64,000 nucleotides of DNA from Gnetum montanum (taxonomy: Eukaryota; Streptophyta; Gnetopsida; Gnetales; Gnetaceae). The DNA is taken from NCBI GenBank assembly GCA_015680685.1, contig MNCI01035767.1, positions 661,924 to 725,923 on the forward strand, written 5' to 3'. Positions 21,390 through 33,648 of the stretch are shown here, in pieces. Below the pieces are notes generated by a model. The model had not been told where the DNA came from and did no database searches. It saw only the letters and a list, made by a program, of their open reading frames with translations. How positions within the stretch are numbered: position 1 is the stretch's first letter; the number at the start of each line of letters is the position of its first letter. Made by a program: the position numbers and the translations under genes.

Positions 21390-24112
21390 TTAGGTCAATG
21401 CACTTTCTAGGTCTTTACCATTCAGGGCATCCTTTTTTGTGGACATTTGGTCCATTTGACCTAGCATTCGTATTTCTTGAGGAATTTTTGCATTGGTAAC
21501 TGAGGATGTTGGGTTCAGGACACAACCCATGCCATTATCCTCATTTTGATTACTCATACTAGGCTCATTAATGGATGAACCCATGGGAACAACGTTTAGT
21601 GGTGTGGGCTTTGGTGGTCCTAATTTGTGCTCATGGTTTTCTCTTTCGAGGCACTCTCTTGTTAGCCTATCGGCAAGACATTCTCGCAAAGGTTGCAAGG
21701 GAATGGAGTTGGGTTGTGTGTGAGGGTGTTTTGGCACCCAGATCACAAAGGGAATGGGTCAGTTTTCAGATGGTATGGTTGTCATTGTAATGGAAGGAAG
21801 TACACAGATGACGAATGGTTTTTGTGGCATGGAGGATGTGCGTATGATGAAAGGGATTTGAGCAGATGTTGGGGTAGATGTGTTTTCTTAAGAATTTTGA
21901 ATCACAAAAGGTTTTCACAGGACGTCCTGTCTGTTCTCCACATGGATAGTATTAATCACATATGTTGCATCATTGGTATTGAGAGGATCTTTGTAGACTC
22001 CCATGGGCTGGTTCTGGGGTCTTATTGGGTTTGCCTCATCAAATAATACTTCACCCCTATCAATCATGCGTTGTATATCTTGTTTCAAGGTGAAATAGTA
22101 ATTAGTCCCATGACCACACCATTGGTGATATTCAAAAAACCTATCCAACCTAAGGCCTCTTGGAATGGGGGGTTCATTGGTTGTTGCTAAGACTGGGTTC
22201 TTGGCCAACTTGTAGAATCGATCATGTTTTTAAGATGTCATGGGAGACATTTGCTTATGTTTGATTAACCCAACCTTTAGAAGTTAATCAAGCAATTGTG
22301 AAGGCTTCATAGGCAAGGGTGTATATTGAGTGGGGTCTTTTCTTTCGAATGTATAGGCGTGACCCATGTTAGTGTTTCTATTTAAGGAAGTTTTGGGTAT
22401 AGGCACGGGTGTGTTTCTTTCATAGCCGTTTGGGACAGTGGGTTGTTTTTCCTTTTGTCCTGGATGGTTAGGTCAGGCTATCTCTACTACCGTTGCTATT
22501 GTCGTTTTGGATTTATCTTTCCTCGTATGTTGGCTCCTAAAGGTTGAGTAAGTTGGGTCATTACTTGTTTGTGATGCCTCTTCTATGTCCTTAATTTGCA
22601 CAAATGCTTGGCTCAAGCTACGGGCTTTCAAATAATAAAGTTTCAATTTAATAAAGTCATTCATGGCTGCTTTAAGGATGGTAAGTAGATATGTTTTAGG
22701 GATGGGCTCATGAATTTTATTCAAGGCTTCCCTCCACCTCTAGATAAATTTTTATGTTGGCTCTAATGGATCCTATTTAATATAAATCAAGCTATCTAGT
22801 ATGTCTTTAAGCTTTAGATTGTATTTGAAGTGAGTAACAAACTGATGTAACAAATCCTCCAGAGAGGATATGGAGTTACGAGGTAGAGTTCAGTACCAAT
22901 CTAAGGCTTTTCTAGTTAAGGACATAACAAACACACGCAAAATTACATGAGTCCATGCCTGAAGAAATAGGCATTCTTTTTGGAACATTACAAGGTGGGC
23001 ATTTAGGTCTCCCTCTCATTGTACTTGGTTAGCTAGGGTAATGAGACTCCCTTTGGCAAGGTTAATGGTGGAACTCAGGGATTAATTGGATCATCTTGAT
23101 AGAAGTCTAGTACCTTTACTTCCTCAGTGCTTATAGTTTTGAGGCGCTTTAGTTATTCTGCTAATGAGTGCATCATTTTTTATGTCTACCCACTCTTGGG
23201 TGGTAGGTAGACTAGTGGATTGAGTTGGTGGTGGTTGATAGTGATCAATTGTTGCATCGTTTATGGAAAGAGAGATTGTTGGGCTATCATTTGTTGCGGT
23301 GGGACAACATTCGGGGCTGGGACTATGGGGTGTGGTACACTATAGTGAGTAGATGGATTTTGCTGAATACCTGGTGGAACCCACTACCTAGCCACAAGTT
23401 GTAAAGTGACACCCTGAATGTGCTAGGTTGAAGTAATCAATGGTGCTCCCTGGATTTGCACTTGAGGTATGTAATGGATGGATGTGGAAGCTGGTATGAC
23501 TGATGGCATCCCAATCACTTGAGGCTGAAAGGTCAATCTTGCATTAGTTTTGGGAGGGACTTGTTGGAACTATACTTGCAAAGGTATGATGGAAGTGGAC
23601 AGATCAGATTAAATGCTAAGCCTGGAAAATATGGGAATAGAGGTGGATACTTCCTATAGAGAAGCTGATAGTCAAGCGTTTGTGGATAAAGGTGGAAGTA
23701 TGGTCTCTTCCAAGAAGGGTTGGAATAATGAGTTTGTATGGGCATGGGGACTGATGATATGGTACAAATCCCCATGTTCAAATTGGGCTGTGAAGTCATC
23801 CTCCTCATCTGCACTCTAAGACTCTATTGAAGGTGGCTATATGGCTTGACTTCTTACCATGAGAAGCTGGGATATGAGTTTATGATGGTGTTTGAAAAGA
23901 GGGATTATATCAAATGTTGAGGGAATAAACTCATAACCTCCTTTGTGAATACATTCATAGTCTCGCTTCACTTCCCTCTCTACACGATCAACAGGCAAGT
24001 TGGCTTGGATCTTAACACAGATGAAGTTATATTGTTCAGGTGTGAGAGTTGCATAAGTAGGGTCTTTACCCTGTAACCTGAGTGACTGGCACATAGGACC
24101 TTGGGGGTTCAT
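21390..24112 (-). pseudogene. Gag of element B
   Basis: The N-terminal segment 24112-23837 contains QYNFICVKIQANLPVDRVER, a domain shared with E, F and H. A proline/glutamine-rich stretch follows (about 23800-23200), then capsid-like sequence with the degenerate open segment 22724-22473. The segment 22208-21915 carries FFEYHQWCGHGTN and LKQDIQRMIDRG, the region of the CxxH...H...C knuckle typical of plant Ty3/gypsy gag. Numerous stops show it is dead. It packages the RNA in an intact element. Confidence 0.82.
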
Positions 24113-24813
24113 CTATTCAATAATTGTTATGGGTTTCGTAGCAGTCATAGGGTTCAAGGTTTCAGCCCCAAAGTTGGAGATCGATAGTGTCATCGGGTTA
24201 ATCTGGGAGAATTCCATAGTGAGTGTAAGTAACCTAGGCTGGACGAGTTGAGCATGAGCAATTGCAACGTGACTAACAGCATGAGTAGCTACAGTGTGAT
24301 TGAGTAACAGTGTGACTAGCTATAGCATGACTGAGTAATAGCATGACTAGTTGCAGCATGAGTTAACTGTAGCATGACCAAAAGACAGCATGACTAGCTA
24401 CAGTGTGAGTTAACTGCAGCGTGATCGAAAGATAGCTTGACTAGCTGCAACATGATTGAAAGATAGCATGACTAGCTACAACATGAGTTAATTGTAGCAT
24501 GACCGAAAGACATCATGAGCTGATAGCGTGACGCTGATAGAAAGCATGAGGTATTCGGGGAGATAGAGTGAGTAAATCAAGCTGAACTTGCGTAAGCTAG
24601 CTTGACACACTGGGCAAGTGGTGAGAGAAGCTCAATGTGAACAGTCGGTGGTGGTGGTGGAACGTTACTTGGTAGACTGTCAACAAAACGGCTTGTTTAA
24701 CCAATGTGTGTACACTATTTTAGGTTCTGATGGTGGAATTGTAGAGTTTAAAGTGCTCACCGTAAGAGTTTCGCAGGTTTGTATTCTCGATTAACATAAT
24801 AATTTTTGTAGGA
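24113..24813 (-). other. 5' leader of element B with AGCRTGA words
   Basis: Between PBS and gag. From 24240 to 24640 there are more than a dozen AGCATGA/AGCGTGA/AGTGTGA words, many followed by CTAGCTACAG or GTTAACTGYAG spacers. The same words appear in the LTRs and upstream of the antisense gene. No open frame. Confidence 0.65.
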
Positions 24814-24833
24814 GGCCCTCCTTCTAGCACCAA
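24814..24833 (-). promoter_or_regulatory. Primer binding site of element B
   Basis: Minus-strand TTGGTGCTAGAAGGAGGGCC lies 5 bases inside the 5' LTR. It begins with TGG, complementary to a tRNA 3' CCA, and is conserved in E, F and H. The matching tRNA is not identified. Confidence 0.65.
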
Positions 24834-24838
24834 TTTAC

Positions 24839-26555
24839 TGTACTAACCTAAATCATTGGTGTAATGCTGGAAGGGAAAACAAATATCAAAAGATTATCAG
24901 GCAAACACAATTAACCCTGCCTTCACCAGAGGACAAGTTGAAAAAAGAAATGAAGGCAGAGTTCCTTGGATGGTCTGCACGTAAATCAACTAAGGACTTC
25001 CTCGAGCATAAACTATGGCTTGCGTTGGGGTTATCGTAACTGATGTTCAAAATGTAAACAATGATGTACAAAATGCAAATAGATCATACGTAGAATAGTA
25101 TTGCAAACAAAATGTAAGTTGAATGTAAAATAGAGTAAACAAAATAATGGCTAGCAAAATGAACTGTATTGTATTGCTTAGAAAAGATGTGCATCGATCA
25201 AAGCGTAGTTGCACATGTAGATGGCAAGTCAAGCGCCAAGCCCCGGGATGATGTGATGTGTTTCAGAAGTGCTTGGATGCTAGGAGTCAAGTGTGCCCGA
25301 GTGCCCAAGGATTGCTGGTCTGAGTTTCCTAAGTCATCAACCTTCAAAATTGTGAGCCCCATTTATGTGAATTGATAGGGTATTTATAGGGTTTGGCTGG
25401 GCTTGGGTGCAGAATTCATGAATGGAATCAATAGTTGAGAATTGAGAGGAAAATGGATCTAGTGACACATGTCCGATGGATAGCTGTGTGTGAGTTGGAC
25501 GTGTGTGGGCAAGCTACGTTCTTGACCAGGTGCATTGTATCTTACAGCATGTGTCAACTTACTCAAGCTAGCTTATGCTCATGGAAACATATACAATTCA
25601 GAGCGTAAGAGCTTGACAAGCTCCCAAATGAAATTTTACGTTGAAATGATTATGCAAAACAAGAGAATTTGACTCTGGCTCACTTGAATCTTCTCGATCT
25701 CTGAATTGACTATTGGAGGATGTCAATCTGAATGGCTTTGTGGCTATTTGAGGCATCTTTACTTGACCAGGACTTCTAGCATGAGTTGATTTTGTTTTTG
25801 CATGTCCTTAGCGTGCTCACGCTACACTCATGCTACACTCCCACTGCACTCACACTGCTAGCATGACCTAAGCGTGACCTCAGCATGAGTGAGCCAAAAT
25901 AACGTACTTTCCACCAAATTTTTATTTTTTGAAGCTTGTTTCTTAAGTGCAACTGCTAACTGTGTGGTTAACCTTAGGAACGATCTGAAATTCAAAAATT
26001 GAGCCTGATGTGACTTGTTTTACATCACTTTTTGGTAGCTCACACTAGACTCACGCTGCCATCGTGAGTGCAACGTGACTACAGCGTGAGCTGCAAAAAA
26101 GTTTTAGTTTTTGGACATGAAATCTGGAATTCTAGAGGCTGAAATCTAAAGTTGTCAACAATGAATCTTGAGGATGACTTGCACCTTGGAAATTAGATCA
26201 TTTTGACCAATTTTAGGCTCTGAAAGTTTCTCACGATGTACTCACGCTACTAGCATGAGTGTGAAAATGTGAACACTTTTTGACCTAAAATTTGAATCCC
26301 TGAATGCTGAAACTTTGAACTAGGCATAGTAGTGACCCTTGAGAATGCCTTGCACCCTCAAACTGAGCCACCTTTGACTTGATTCAGACACCATTTGGAA
26401 TTGCTCACCCTGAGGGCAAGCTAGCTTGACAGCATGAGCAAGCTGGCTTGAGCAAGTTGGCCGTGAGTTCCATGCCTTAGTCAAATTTTTGCTTCCCAAA
26501 AGCTAAAAGGTTCATTCCCATTTCAAAGTGTTAGGCCGAAATTAGTGGTGTTTCA
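24839..26555 (-). repeat. 5' LTR of element B
   Basis: Pairs with 4611-6336. TGAAACACC...GGTTAGTACA in element orientation; TATA box CTATAAATAC at 25380-25389 (minus). The AGCGTGA/CTCACGCT-rich part is at 25800-26470. Followed by target duplication ACTAC. Confidence 0.93.
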
Positions 26556-28000
26556 ACTACAGCTAGACAATACTTCTCTACTTCAATGTATTAGGTCTCA
26601 TGGGAAACTAATGCATGGCTTAGGTAGTATACAGGAAGCTCTGCTTCATCATCTTGTTTCTAACAAACTAAAGAGACAATGGGCATGTAAAGGTAGATGT
26701 AAAAAGGCTTATCCTCTTGTAGTGGATAGACCATTAGTAATTGTGCCAACTCTTACTTAAGGTTTTCAAAGCTTCCTGACATTAAGCTATCCACTCATAG
26801 TAAACTCCTTTCTTAAGCAAGTGTTACATGGATTGTAATCTATTCATAAGCCTAGCGATAAACCTATGGATAAATTGCAATCTACCTTGTAATTCCTAAA
26901 GCTCCTCAAGGGTTGTTGGTGCTACCAAGTTAGATATGACTTAACCTTATTAGAATCAACATGTATTCTTGCTTTCAACACTACAAAACCAAGCATCTTA
27001 CTAGTTTTAACACCAAATATACACATTTTGGCGTTAAGCCTAAGCTTGTATTTGAAACATCATTTCAACACAAGGTTAAGATAATGCACATGATTTTTCG
27101 TCACTTTGAACTTAAAGGCTATATCATCTATATAATCATTGAGAAATCCTAACATATAATCACTAAATATATATGTCATCACTTTTTGGTAGGTTTCTCC
27201 TACATTCTTAAGGCCAATAGGCATTATGGAATAACAAAAGGTACCCCAAGGGATCATGAAGATCATGCAAAGTTGATATTCTAGGTTAATACTAATTTTG
27301 TTGCATCCTGAGAACCCACCCATGAAGGATAATAAGGCATGCCTAACCATGATATCAATAAGTTGGTCAATACTAGGTAAAGGGAAATCATCTTTGATGG
27401 ATGCCTTATTTAGGTCTCAAAAATGAATGTAAATACATATACTTCCATTTTTCTTAGGAACTACCACTATGTTGGACACCCATTCTATGTAATCAAAAAC
27501 TCTAATGAAACCAACTTGGTGTAACTTTGTGATTTCATCATGAACTACCAGGGCTAAATGTAGCCTAATCTTGCAAAATTTTTGCTTAACTAGTCTAATA
27601 CTATGATTTAGTATGATGTTATGTTGCACTAGGCATCAGTCAAGACCTAGCATATCTTCATATGACTAGGCAAACACGTTAATGTTTTCTTGGAGGATGT
27701 TGGTGATGCCTTGAGCCTGTTGAGGTTCCAGTGAGAAACTTAATGTTAGTGTTTTGTCCTTACCACTATGTGTCATGACAGGAACATCAACTAGAGAGTC
27801 CTCAATGGTATTGCTAGCCTCAAGGTCAAGGGTTTTAACCAAGTTTTCAGGCCACTCTATAGGTTTCTCTATCAAGGCTACATGGTCGATTGGACTCTCA
27901 AGCTCAAGATCTAGGTAATTAAAGTTAATGCATCATTCAACATTACCATGAGGTCCACTTAGACTCAAAGGCCCACTAAATTTCTCGCAGGTGTCAATAC
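26556..28000 (-). pseudogene. Reverse transcriptase and pre-RT of F pol
   Basis: Continuation of F's pol across the B insertion. The segment 27875-27666 (MIEKPIEWPENLVKTLDLEA) matches the pre-RT of B. The segment 27629-27417 contains VVVPKKNGSI, and 27350-27060 contains SFMGGFSGCNKI, PWGTFCYSIMP and DYIDD. The first catalytic Asp is changed to Gly (FMGGFSG); the YIDD pair is kept. The first RNase H lies at about 26960-26556 with stops. Older and more decayed than the copy in B. Confidence 0.85.
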
Positions 28001-28989
28001 TCTAATCTTGCATATCAATAATAAGCACATTAAGTGACACCTATGTCATAACATGAGTAAGCAATGCCAAGATAAAGTAAAATACTCTAGCAATAGCCAA
28101 AATACATTAAGCTAAAGGCCAAATAGTGTTTAAACAAGGCCACTTAAAGGTTACCAAAGGTAGGTGCAAAACATAAGGCAAAACAGAGGCTAATAAGGTC
28201 AAATGAAGGCTAAATGATGATAGAATGGAGTTCAACAAAGGCTAAATGATGGTCAAGCTCCATCCAATCATGTCCATTAAGGTTAAATCATTATCAATAG
28301 AGGTCATATAATAGGAGAGGGTGGATAAGATGCATCAAAGGCTAAAGAAATAAGGCTAAAATAGGCCAAATGGTAATCAACTAAGGAGAGATGATGGTCT
28401 AATGATGGTCAAGCACCATCAAATAAGGTTGAACAAGCCTAAAACATAATCAACAAAGGTAATAAGGGATAGGATAAGGTAGACGGGGTAAACCAAGATA
28501 CTAACTATCATGGAACAAAGTCACATGGTAGCCAAATGATACCAAATGGGGTCAAATGAAGTCCAAATGGTGATCAAATGAGGCCAACTGACAAATTAAA
28601 AATGGCAAACCATGTTAAAGAAGACAAAAACATAGCCAACCAAGGTTCTAAAGGTTAAATAAAGTGGACAAGGTAGACCCAAGGCCCACTAACATGGAAT
28701 ATGGCTAAATGATAGTCAAATAATGACAATTGATGCCAAATGAGACTCAAATGATGGTCAAATCCCATCAAATGATGATGTAAAGGGTAAAATAAGGGCA
28801 CGATGATGCCAAAAATGGTAGAAAAATTTAATAGAATAAAGTCAAATGATGTTAAAATGATAAAATTGAAGCCAAATGACATTAATGATAGGGCAACAAA
28901 GGTCAATAATGCATACCAATGTCAAACCAAGTCAAAATATAGTGAAATAAGGTCAAACTAATTAAGGTAGAAAACATATGGTAAAACAT
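28001..28989. repeat. Irregular array of AAATGATGGTCAA words in F
   Basis: The stretch is made of short related phrases such as GGCTAAATGATGGTCAAG and GTCAAATGAGGCCAAC at irregular spacing. It has the same place in F as the TAGTTTAAGGCCA words at 14530-14610 in B. No gene. Confidence 0.55.
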
Positions 28990-31420
28990 GGTTAATATTG
29001 GTCAATCATGGTTAGATTTGACCACTTTTAGACCTTAGTAGGCCATGGTATAGGTCTACATGATTGACAGGTAAGTTTGACCACTTGATGAGGTCATTCG
29101 AAGGCTGTTCAAAGTCAAAATCAAGGCCTTTTATTGTGACTATTCTGAGCCTATTTAGGACTATGCTGGCTAGCATAGTTAGTGATAGTAGATGATTTTC
29201 CATGCCTATTAAGGCGATTTTGGGATCCCAATGGTCTGTATGGCTAGTGTAGTGGACTGGGATTGAAGATTGATGAGTTTTGGCATTGTTTTGATCCTTG
29301 GGAAGCTATAAATCATGCAAATATTGGTGACTACACTAGCCACCATAGTCCTAGCATAGATGCATGGGAAAAGTGGATTTCTAAAATTTCAAAGTTGCTA
29401 CTAGTGTTCCATCAACTTCCTAGGGTAGCATAGGGTCTTGGAAAGGCTAAATAGGCTATTTGGAAGTCAAAACACCTCATGACTACGTTGTCCAACATAG
29501 TTGAGGGCTACTCCAACATAGTTGACTCAAAATATAGGTTTTTAATGATTGAACAAGGCCAAACTATAGATAGCTTCAGGATTTCAAGATTCTAGGCTTT
29601 TAGAATCAAGTTTTTGATTATTCTAAGTGCTATTATGCTAGTTAAACCATCCTGGGATAGGAACTACACTGGGACTACACTTGCTAGCATAGTTGTAGGC
29701 CTACCTTAGCATAGATGAATGGAATTTGACATTCCCATGGTCAAAACAAGGTGAAATTATGACTAGGAAATGTTGAGTAATGTTCTAGATGTCTTAAGTC
29801 AAATTTTAGGTCATTTGGGATGTCATGGTACTAATTACATCAATTTACAATCATGAATACATTAGGACTACATTGGCCAACATATTCATGGCCTATCCTA
29901 GCATAGTAAGATGTGAATCTTAGCCTTTTATGGGTTTCTACACTTAATCAACTAAGTTCTTGGGTTCCTAGGGCTATTAGTGTCTCTAGCTAGGGTTTTG
30001 GCTTAGGGCGATCAATTTTCTAGAGGTTGTTTAGATTTTGAAATGATCATTTCCCATTTATACTATGTTGGCCAGTGTAGTTGATCTTGGCCTCAACATA
30101 GATGAGGAAAAGATAAATTTCCCATAGTTAAAATGAGGTGGAATTGTAGCTGGGTAAGGCCAAACAAGGTTCTTGGTTTCCAAGTTAGGCTCTAGGATAT
30201 TTAGAGTGTCAAATCATTAATCAAATCATCCTAGGACCATGACTACACTAGGACTATGCTGGCCAATGTAGTCCAAGCCTACGCTAATGTATACATAAGA
30301 TGAACTTTGATTTTTAGTATAATTTCATGATTCATCAACTAGGTTTTTCATTTTTTGGATCACTAGTTTTCAAAACTAGGGTTTCAAGCCCAAGATGGTC
30401 AATTTTGATGAGTTTTTTGGTTCTTGATTATCCATACACTTCTATACTATGCTGGTTAGCATTGTCCTAGCATAGTTTAGGGGTGTAGGCTAAGTTTTGC
30501 TGATTTTTGGCTTTATTTGTAGGGTTTATTGATCTGTGAAGTCTCCAACAAGGTTCTAGAGTTGAGATGATGAACAAAGAAGTTAATTTAACTTTCTCAA
30601 GATCTATTTTGATGTTTTGAAAGTGGAACTACGTTGGAACTACACTAGCCAGTATAGTCCCAAGGTGGGAATGGGATTTGGCCTACTTTTATTACAGAGT
30701 TCTCCAATGCAAGGTCACCAGAGGTTCTGAAGCAATGTTAAGGTTAATATATGTTAGTTTGGAGGTTGTTACTTATTTTTGGTAATCCACCTTCAACCAA
30801 ATATGCTATCCAGCATACTTAGGGTCACCCCTAGCATAGTGCTAAGATGAAAGTAGGTTTCAACTAGTTTTCATTTGGTTGTTTTCCATTTCAAGCTCAT
30901 AAGGAGTTCTTTAAAGGTGTGGAGTCAAAAGGATGTTAATTTAACTACTATTTTTGGTTTTTAGTATTCATCTTCTACCTATCTCCACTAGGACTATGTT
31001 GGCCAACATAGATCTGCCCATCTTGAGTGTAGTCACAAGTTTGGAATGGAATTTGACTTATTTTAGATTAGTTTTTTGCTATTTTAAGGTCACTGGAGGT
31101 TGTAGGATGATGTAAATATCAAGGAATGCTACTTGGAATATTATTTTAATCATTCAGTGGTTAAAATCTTGTCAACAATGCTGGGACTACACTAGCTAAT
31201 GCAATTGATACATGATGGGTGATTTTGACATCTTTTGACTAGTTGTATGAGGTTTTGGCATTGCTATAGGCTCTAGCTAGGGTTCAACGCATGGTGTAAC
31301 TTCTCCTAAGTTAATTGGGAGTCTAGTTAGTGATAGAATGCATCATCCCACTTGGAACTATGTTAGCTAGCATAGTTAAGCTATTAGCTAGCATAGTTAA
31401 TCTAAATAGCAAGTTTTCTT
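28990..31420. promoter_or_regulatory. CTATGCTAGC-word region upstream of antisense gene, F
   Basis: Words of the type ACTATGCTGGC and GCCAGCATAGT recur every 100-250 bp, often as facing pairs. Examples are ACTATGCTGGCTAGCATAGT near 29161 and the perfect 18-bp palindrome CTATGTTGGCCAACATAG at 30994-31011. The same words occur in F's LTR (990-1290) and leader (54650-55270). No coding sequence. Confidence 0.6.
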
Positions 31421-33648
31421 ATGAGTTTTATTCTTCCTTGATGTCCAATTTCTGTCAATGCCAACACCTAGTTTCTCACTTTGGGCATAAGATCTTATGG
31501 CATGTATGAATGATTGAAAGGTGAGTTTTGCCAGTATTTGGGGTTTAGAACCTATTCCAAGGCTTTTAGAGTCTCCAACCACAATGTAGTCACCATGGAA
31601 AAGCTAAAAGTATAAGTGTTTTAGGATTTCCATTAGCTTGTTGGAAAGGCCCCTAGTGGGCCTCATCCTAAGTTTGAATTGTAAAATCAATTTTTCCCAC
31701 CAACCTAGAATAGTCCTACCTTCTAACTATGATTGTGAAGTTGAGTGGTACTTATGTAAGAGTTTTTGAAAAACCATGGTTTTGGTGATCAATGCACAAG
31801 TTTTGGATTGGTTATCACATTAGAACTTTATACAAACCAAAATTTCTCAGCTTACTTCCAACTTATAGCATCCATCATCAAAGCTCTATTTATGTTCTTT
31901 CTCTAAACACATCTATCCCAATGTAGTCTAGCCATCCTACACTTAGGAGTAGGCAGAATTACTATAGGAGGCTTTTCAAAAGCTCAAGGATTTGGTTATT
32001 CTTGCACCATTTATCAACATGTCCAAGAGAAAGACTTCCATCAATAATACTCTAGACCTAGAGAAGGCTAACACAACTACTAAGGCCTCTCCAACCTACC
32101 ATGATTCTTGATTAATGAAGGTTCTTCCACCATGACTCCTAGGTACACAATTCCCAATTTTTTTTGAAGAAATTTTCCAAAAACTTGGGCATTTTTGTTT
32201 GTGTAGGTTTATGTCAAATTCCTACCAAAAATTGGATTTGGTAAAATTTCTATGTTATATTTAGGTCATGATCATGGGTTTTTTGTGTTGTTTTTTTGTT
32301 AGAATTTGACTATGCGTAGTTACAAATCTTATTTTAGTCTTTTCCATGCATTTTTTAGCTTTTCCCAACAAAAAGCAATGCCACTTTTGTATTTTTATTT
32401 ATATGAAAAGGGTTATAATTTCTTGGTTTTCATGGCCATATGGTTTTAGTACTATTTTTAATGGTTGAAATAGTGTTTGAACCATTTGTGTTTGACTTAC
32501 AATGAATTCTCTATGAATTTTTCTATAAGCTAGTACATAGGGATCTTATGCAAGTTTTTGCTATTTTTTAAGTCATTTTTCAAATTTTTTCTACAAAATA
32601 GCTAGGAAGTTTTGTGTTCTCAAGTCATGGGTTATTAGTTTGTGGTTTAGCAATTCAAATATCTATGGAATCATTGAATTTGGATCTATGATTAGTTTTC
32701 TATGAATTTTTTCATAGATCAATGTATGTTGAAATTTTTGGTTGTTATGGCTTTACCCCTATGAAAGTGAATAACATAGACATTTGGAAACTTTTTTCAG
32801 CCAACATCCTTGGTTCTTGGAAATTCCCAAAGATTTTAGGAAGGGTTTGAAATGTTTATAGTAGTTTTTTAAAAAATTATATTTTTAATCAGTGATTCCT
32901 TATGGCCATTTTCTTTAGTTTCATGTTGTGGAATTCCTTGTTGAATTTGGTTATGATTTTAGATTATTATAAAATATTTTTTTGGCTTGGTAGTATAGTG
33001 TATATCCCCAAAAAAATTTTAATTTCATGCATACTTAGTCCCTAGACTTAGAAAGAAATTTTTAGTTCTGAATTTTCATTTCCATTTCAGTGTAGACAGT
33101 GTTGTATAGTTGCAATTTTGGATGTCTATACAAGCAGCGTTGGTATTATTTGTGTTTTTATAGTGGTGCTTAAAAGTTCTTAAGGTCATTTATATGTTTT
33201 ATTTTAATTTTCAATAGTTACTTGAATTTCTATCCAAAATTTTTAACTAGCTTTCCTAGAGTTCTTACTAACTAATTTCACCATTAATTAGGATTTTTTC
33301 ATAAATTTTGTAAAATTCAAATTGGTGTTTTGTGACTATTGTTGCAGGTAAAAGATATTTTTTATGGTTTCAATGTTTTTACCTAAAAAATTTTGGTATT
33401 TAATGTATATTCCACCATAAAACTGCTACCTATTGTTAGTAGGCTACTTGGTTCTATCAAGTTGTTATGTGTAAAGTGTCCACATTTTTTATTATTGTCT
33501 TTTTACTCTAAGTGTTAAAAAATATGGATTTGATCATTTGTTTTGAGTTGCAACGTTGATATTGAAGTTGTAGTAACTTTGATTATTTAACATTTTTTCA
33601 TACTTGGCTATGATTTTTTATGGTTTTAATAGTTGTTTTTGTGTGTAG
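31421..33648. other. AT-rich spacer before antisense gene, F
   Basis: No gene, repeat array or word family is evident; T-rich on the plus strand. It could contain an unrecognised first exon and intron of the plus-strand gene, since the first visible exon begins at an acceptor (GTGTGTAG|GG at 33648). Confidence 0.4.

Larger units (their letters stand above)
4611..26555 (-). mobile_element. Element B: complete Tat-like LTR retrotransposon
   Basis: Two 1.7-kb LTRs (4611-6336 and 24839-26555) flank a 5' leader with PBS, gag, protease, a plus-strand spliced gene, RT, RNase H, integrase, a tandem array and a polypurine tract. The 5-bp target duplication is ACTAT (4606-4610) and ACTAC (26556-26560), differing by one C/T transition. 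Removing the element joins F's RNase H region: CTTCTTTAATGAGAAG on the left continues into the sequence after 26560 in the same order as B's own region 12930-13020. It is 21.9 kb long, 19.3 kb without the nested element C. All coding regions are broken. Confidence 0.92.

Noticed and set aside
28655-28906. 83-codon minus-strand ORF
   Set aside because: Low-complexity translation of the irregular AAATGATGG word array.
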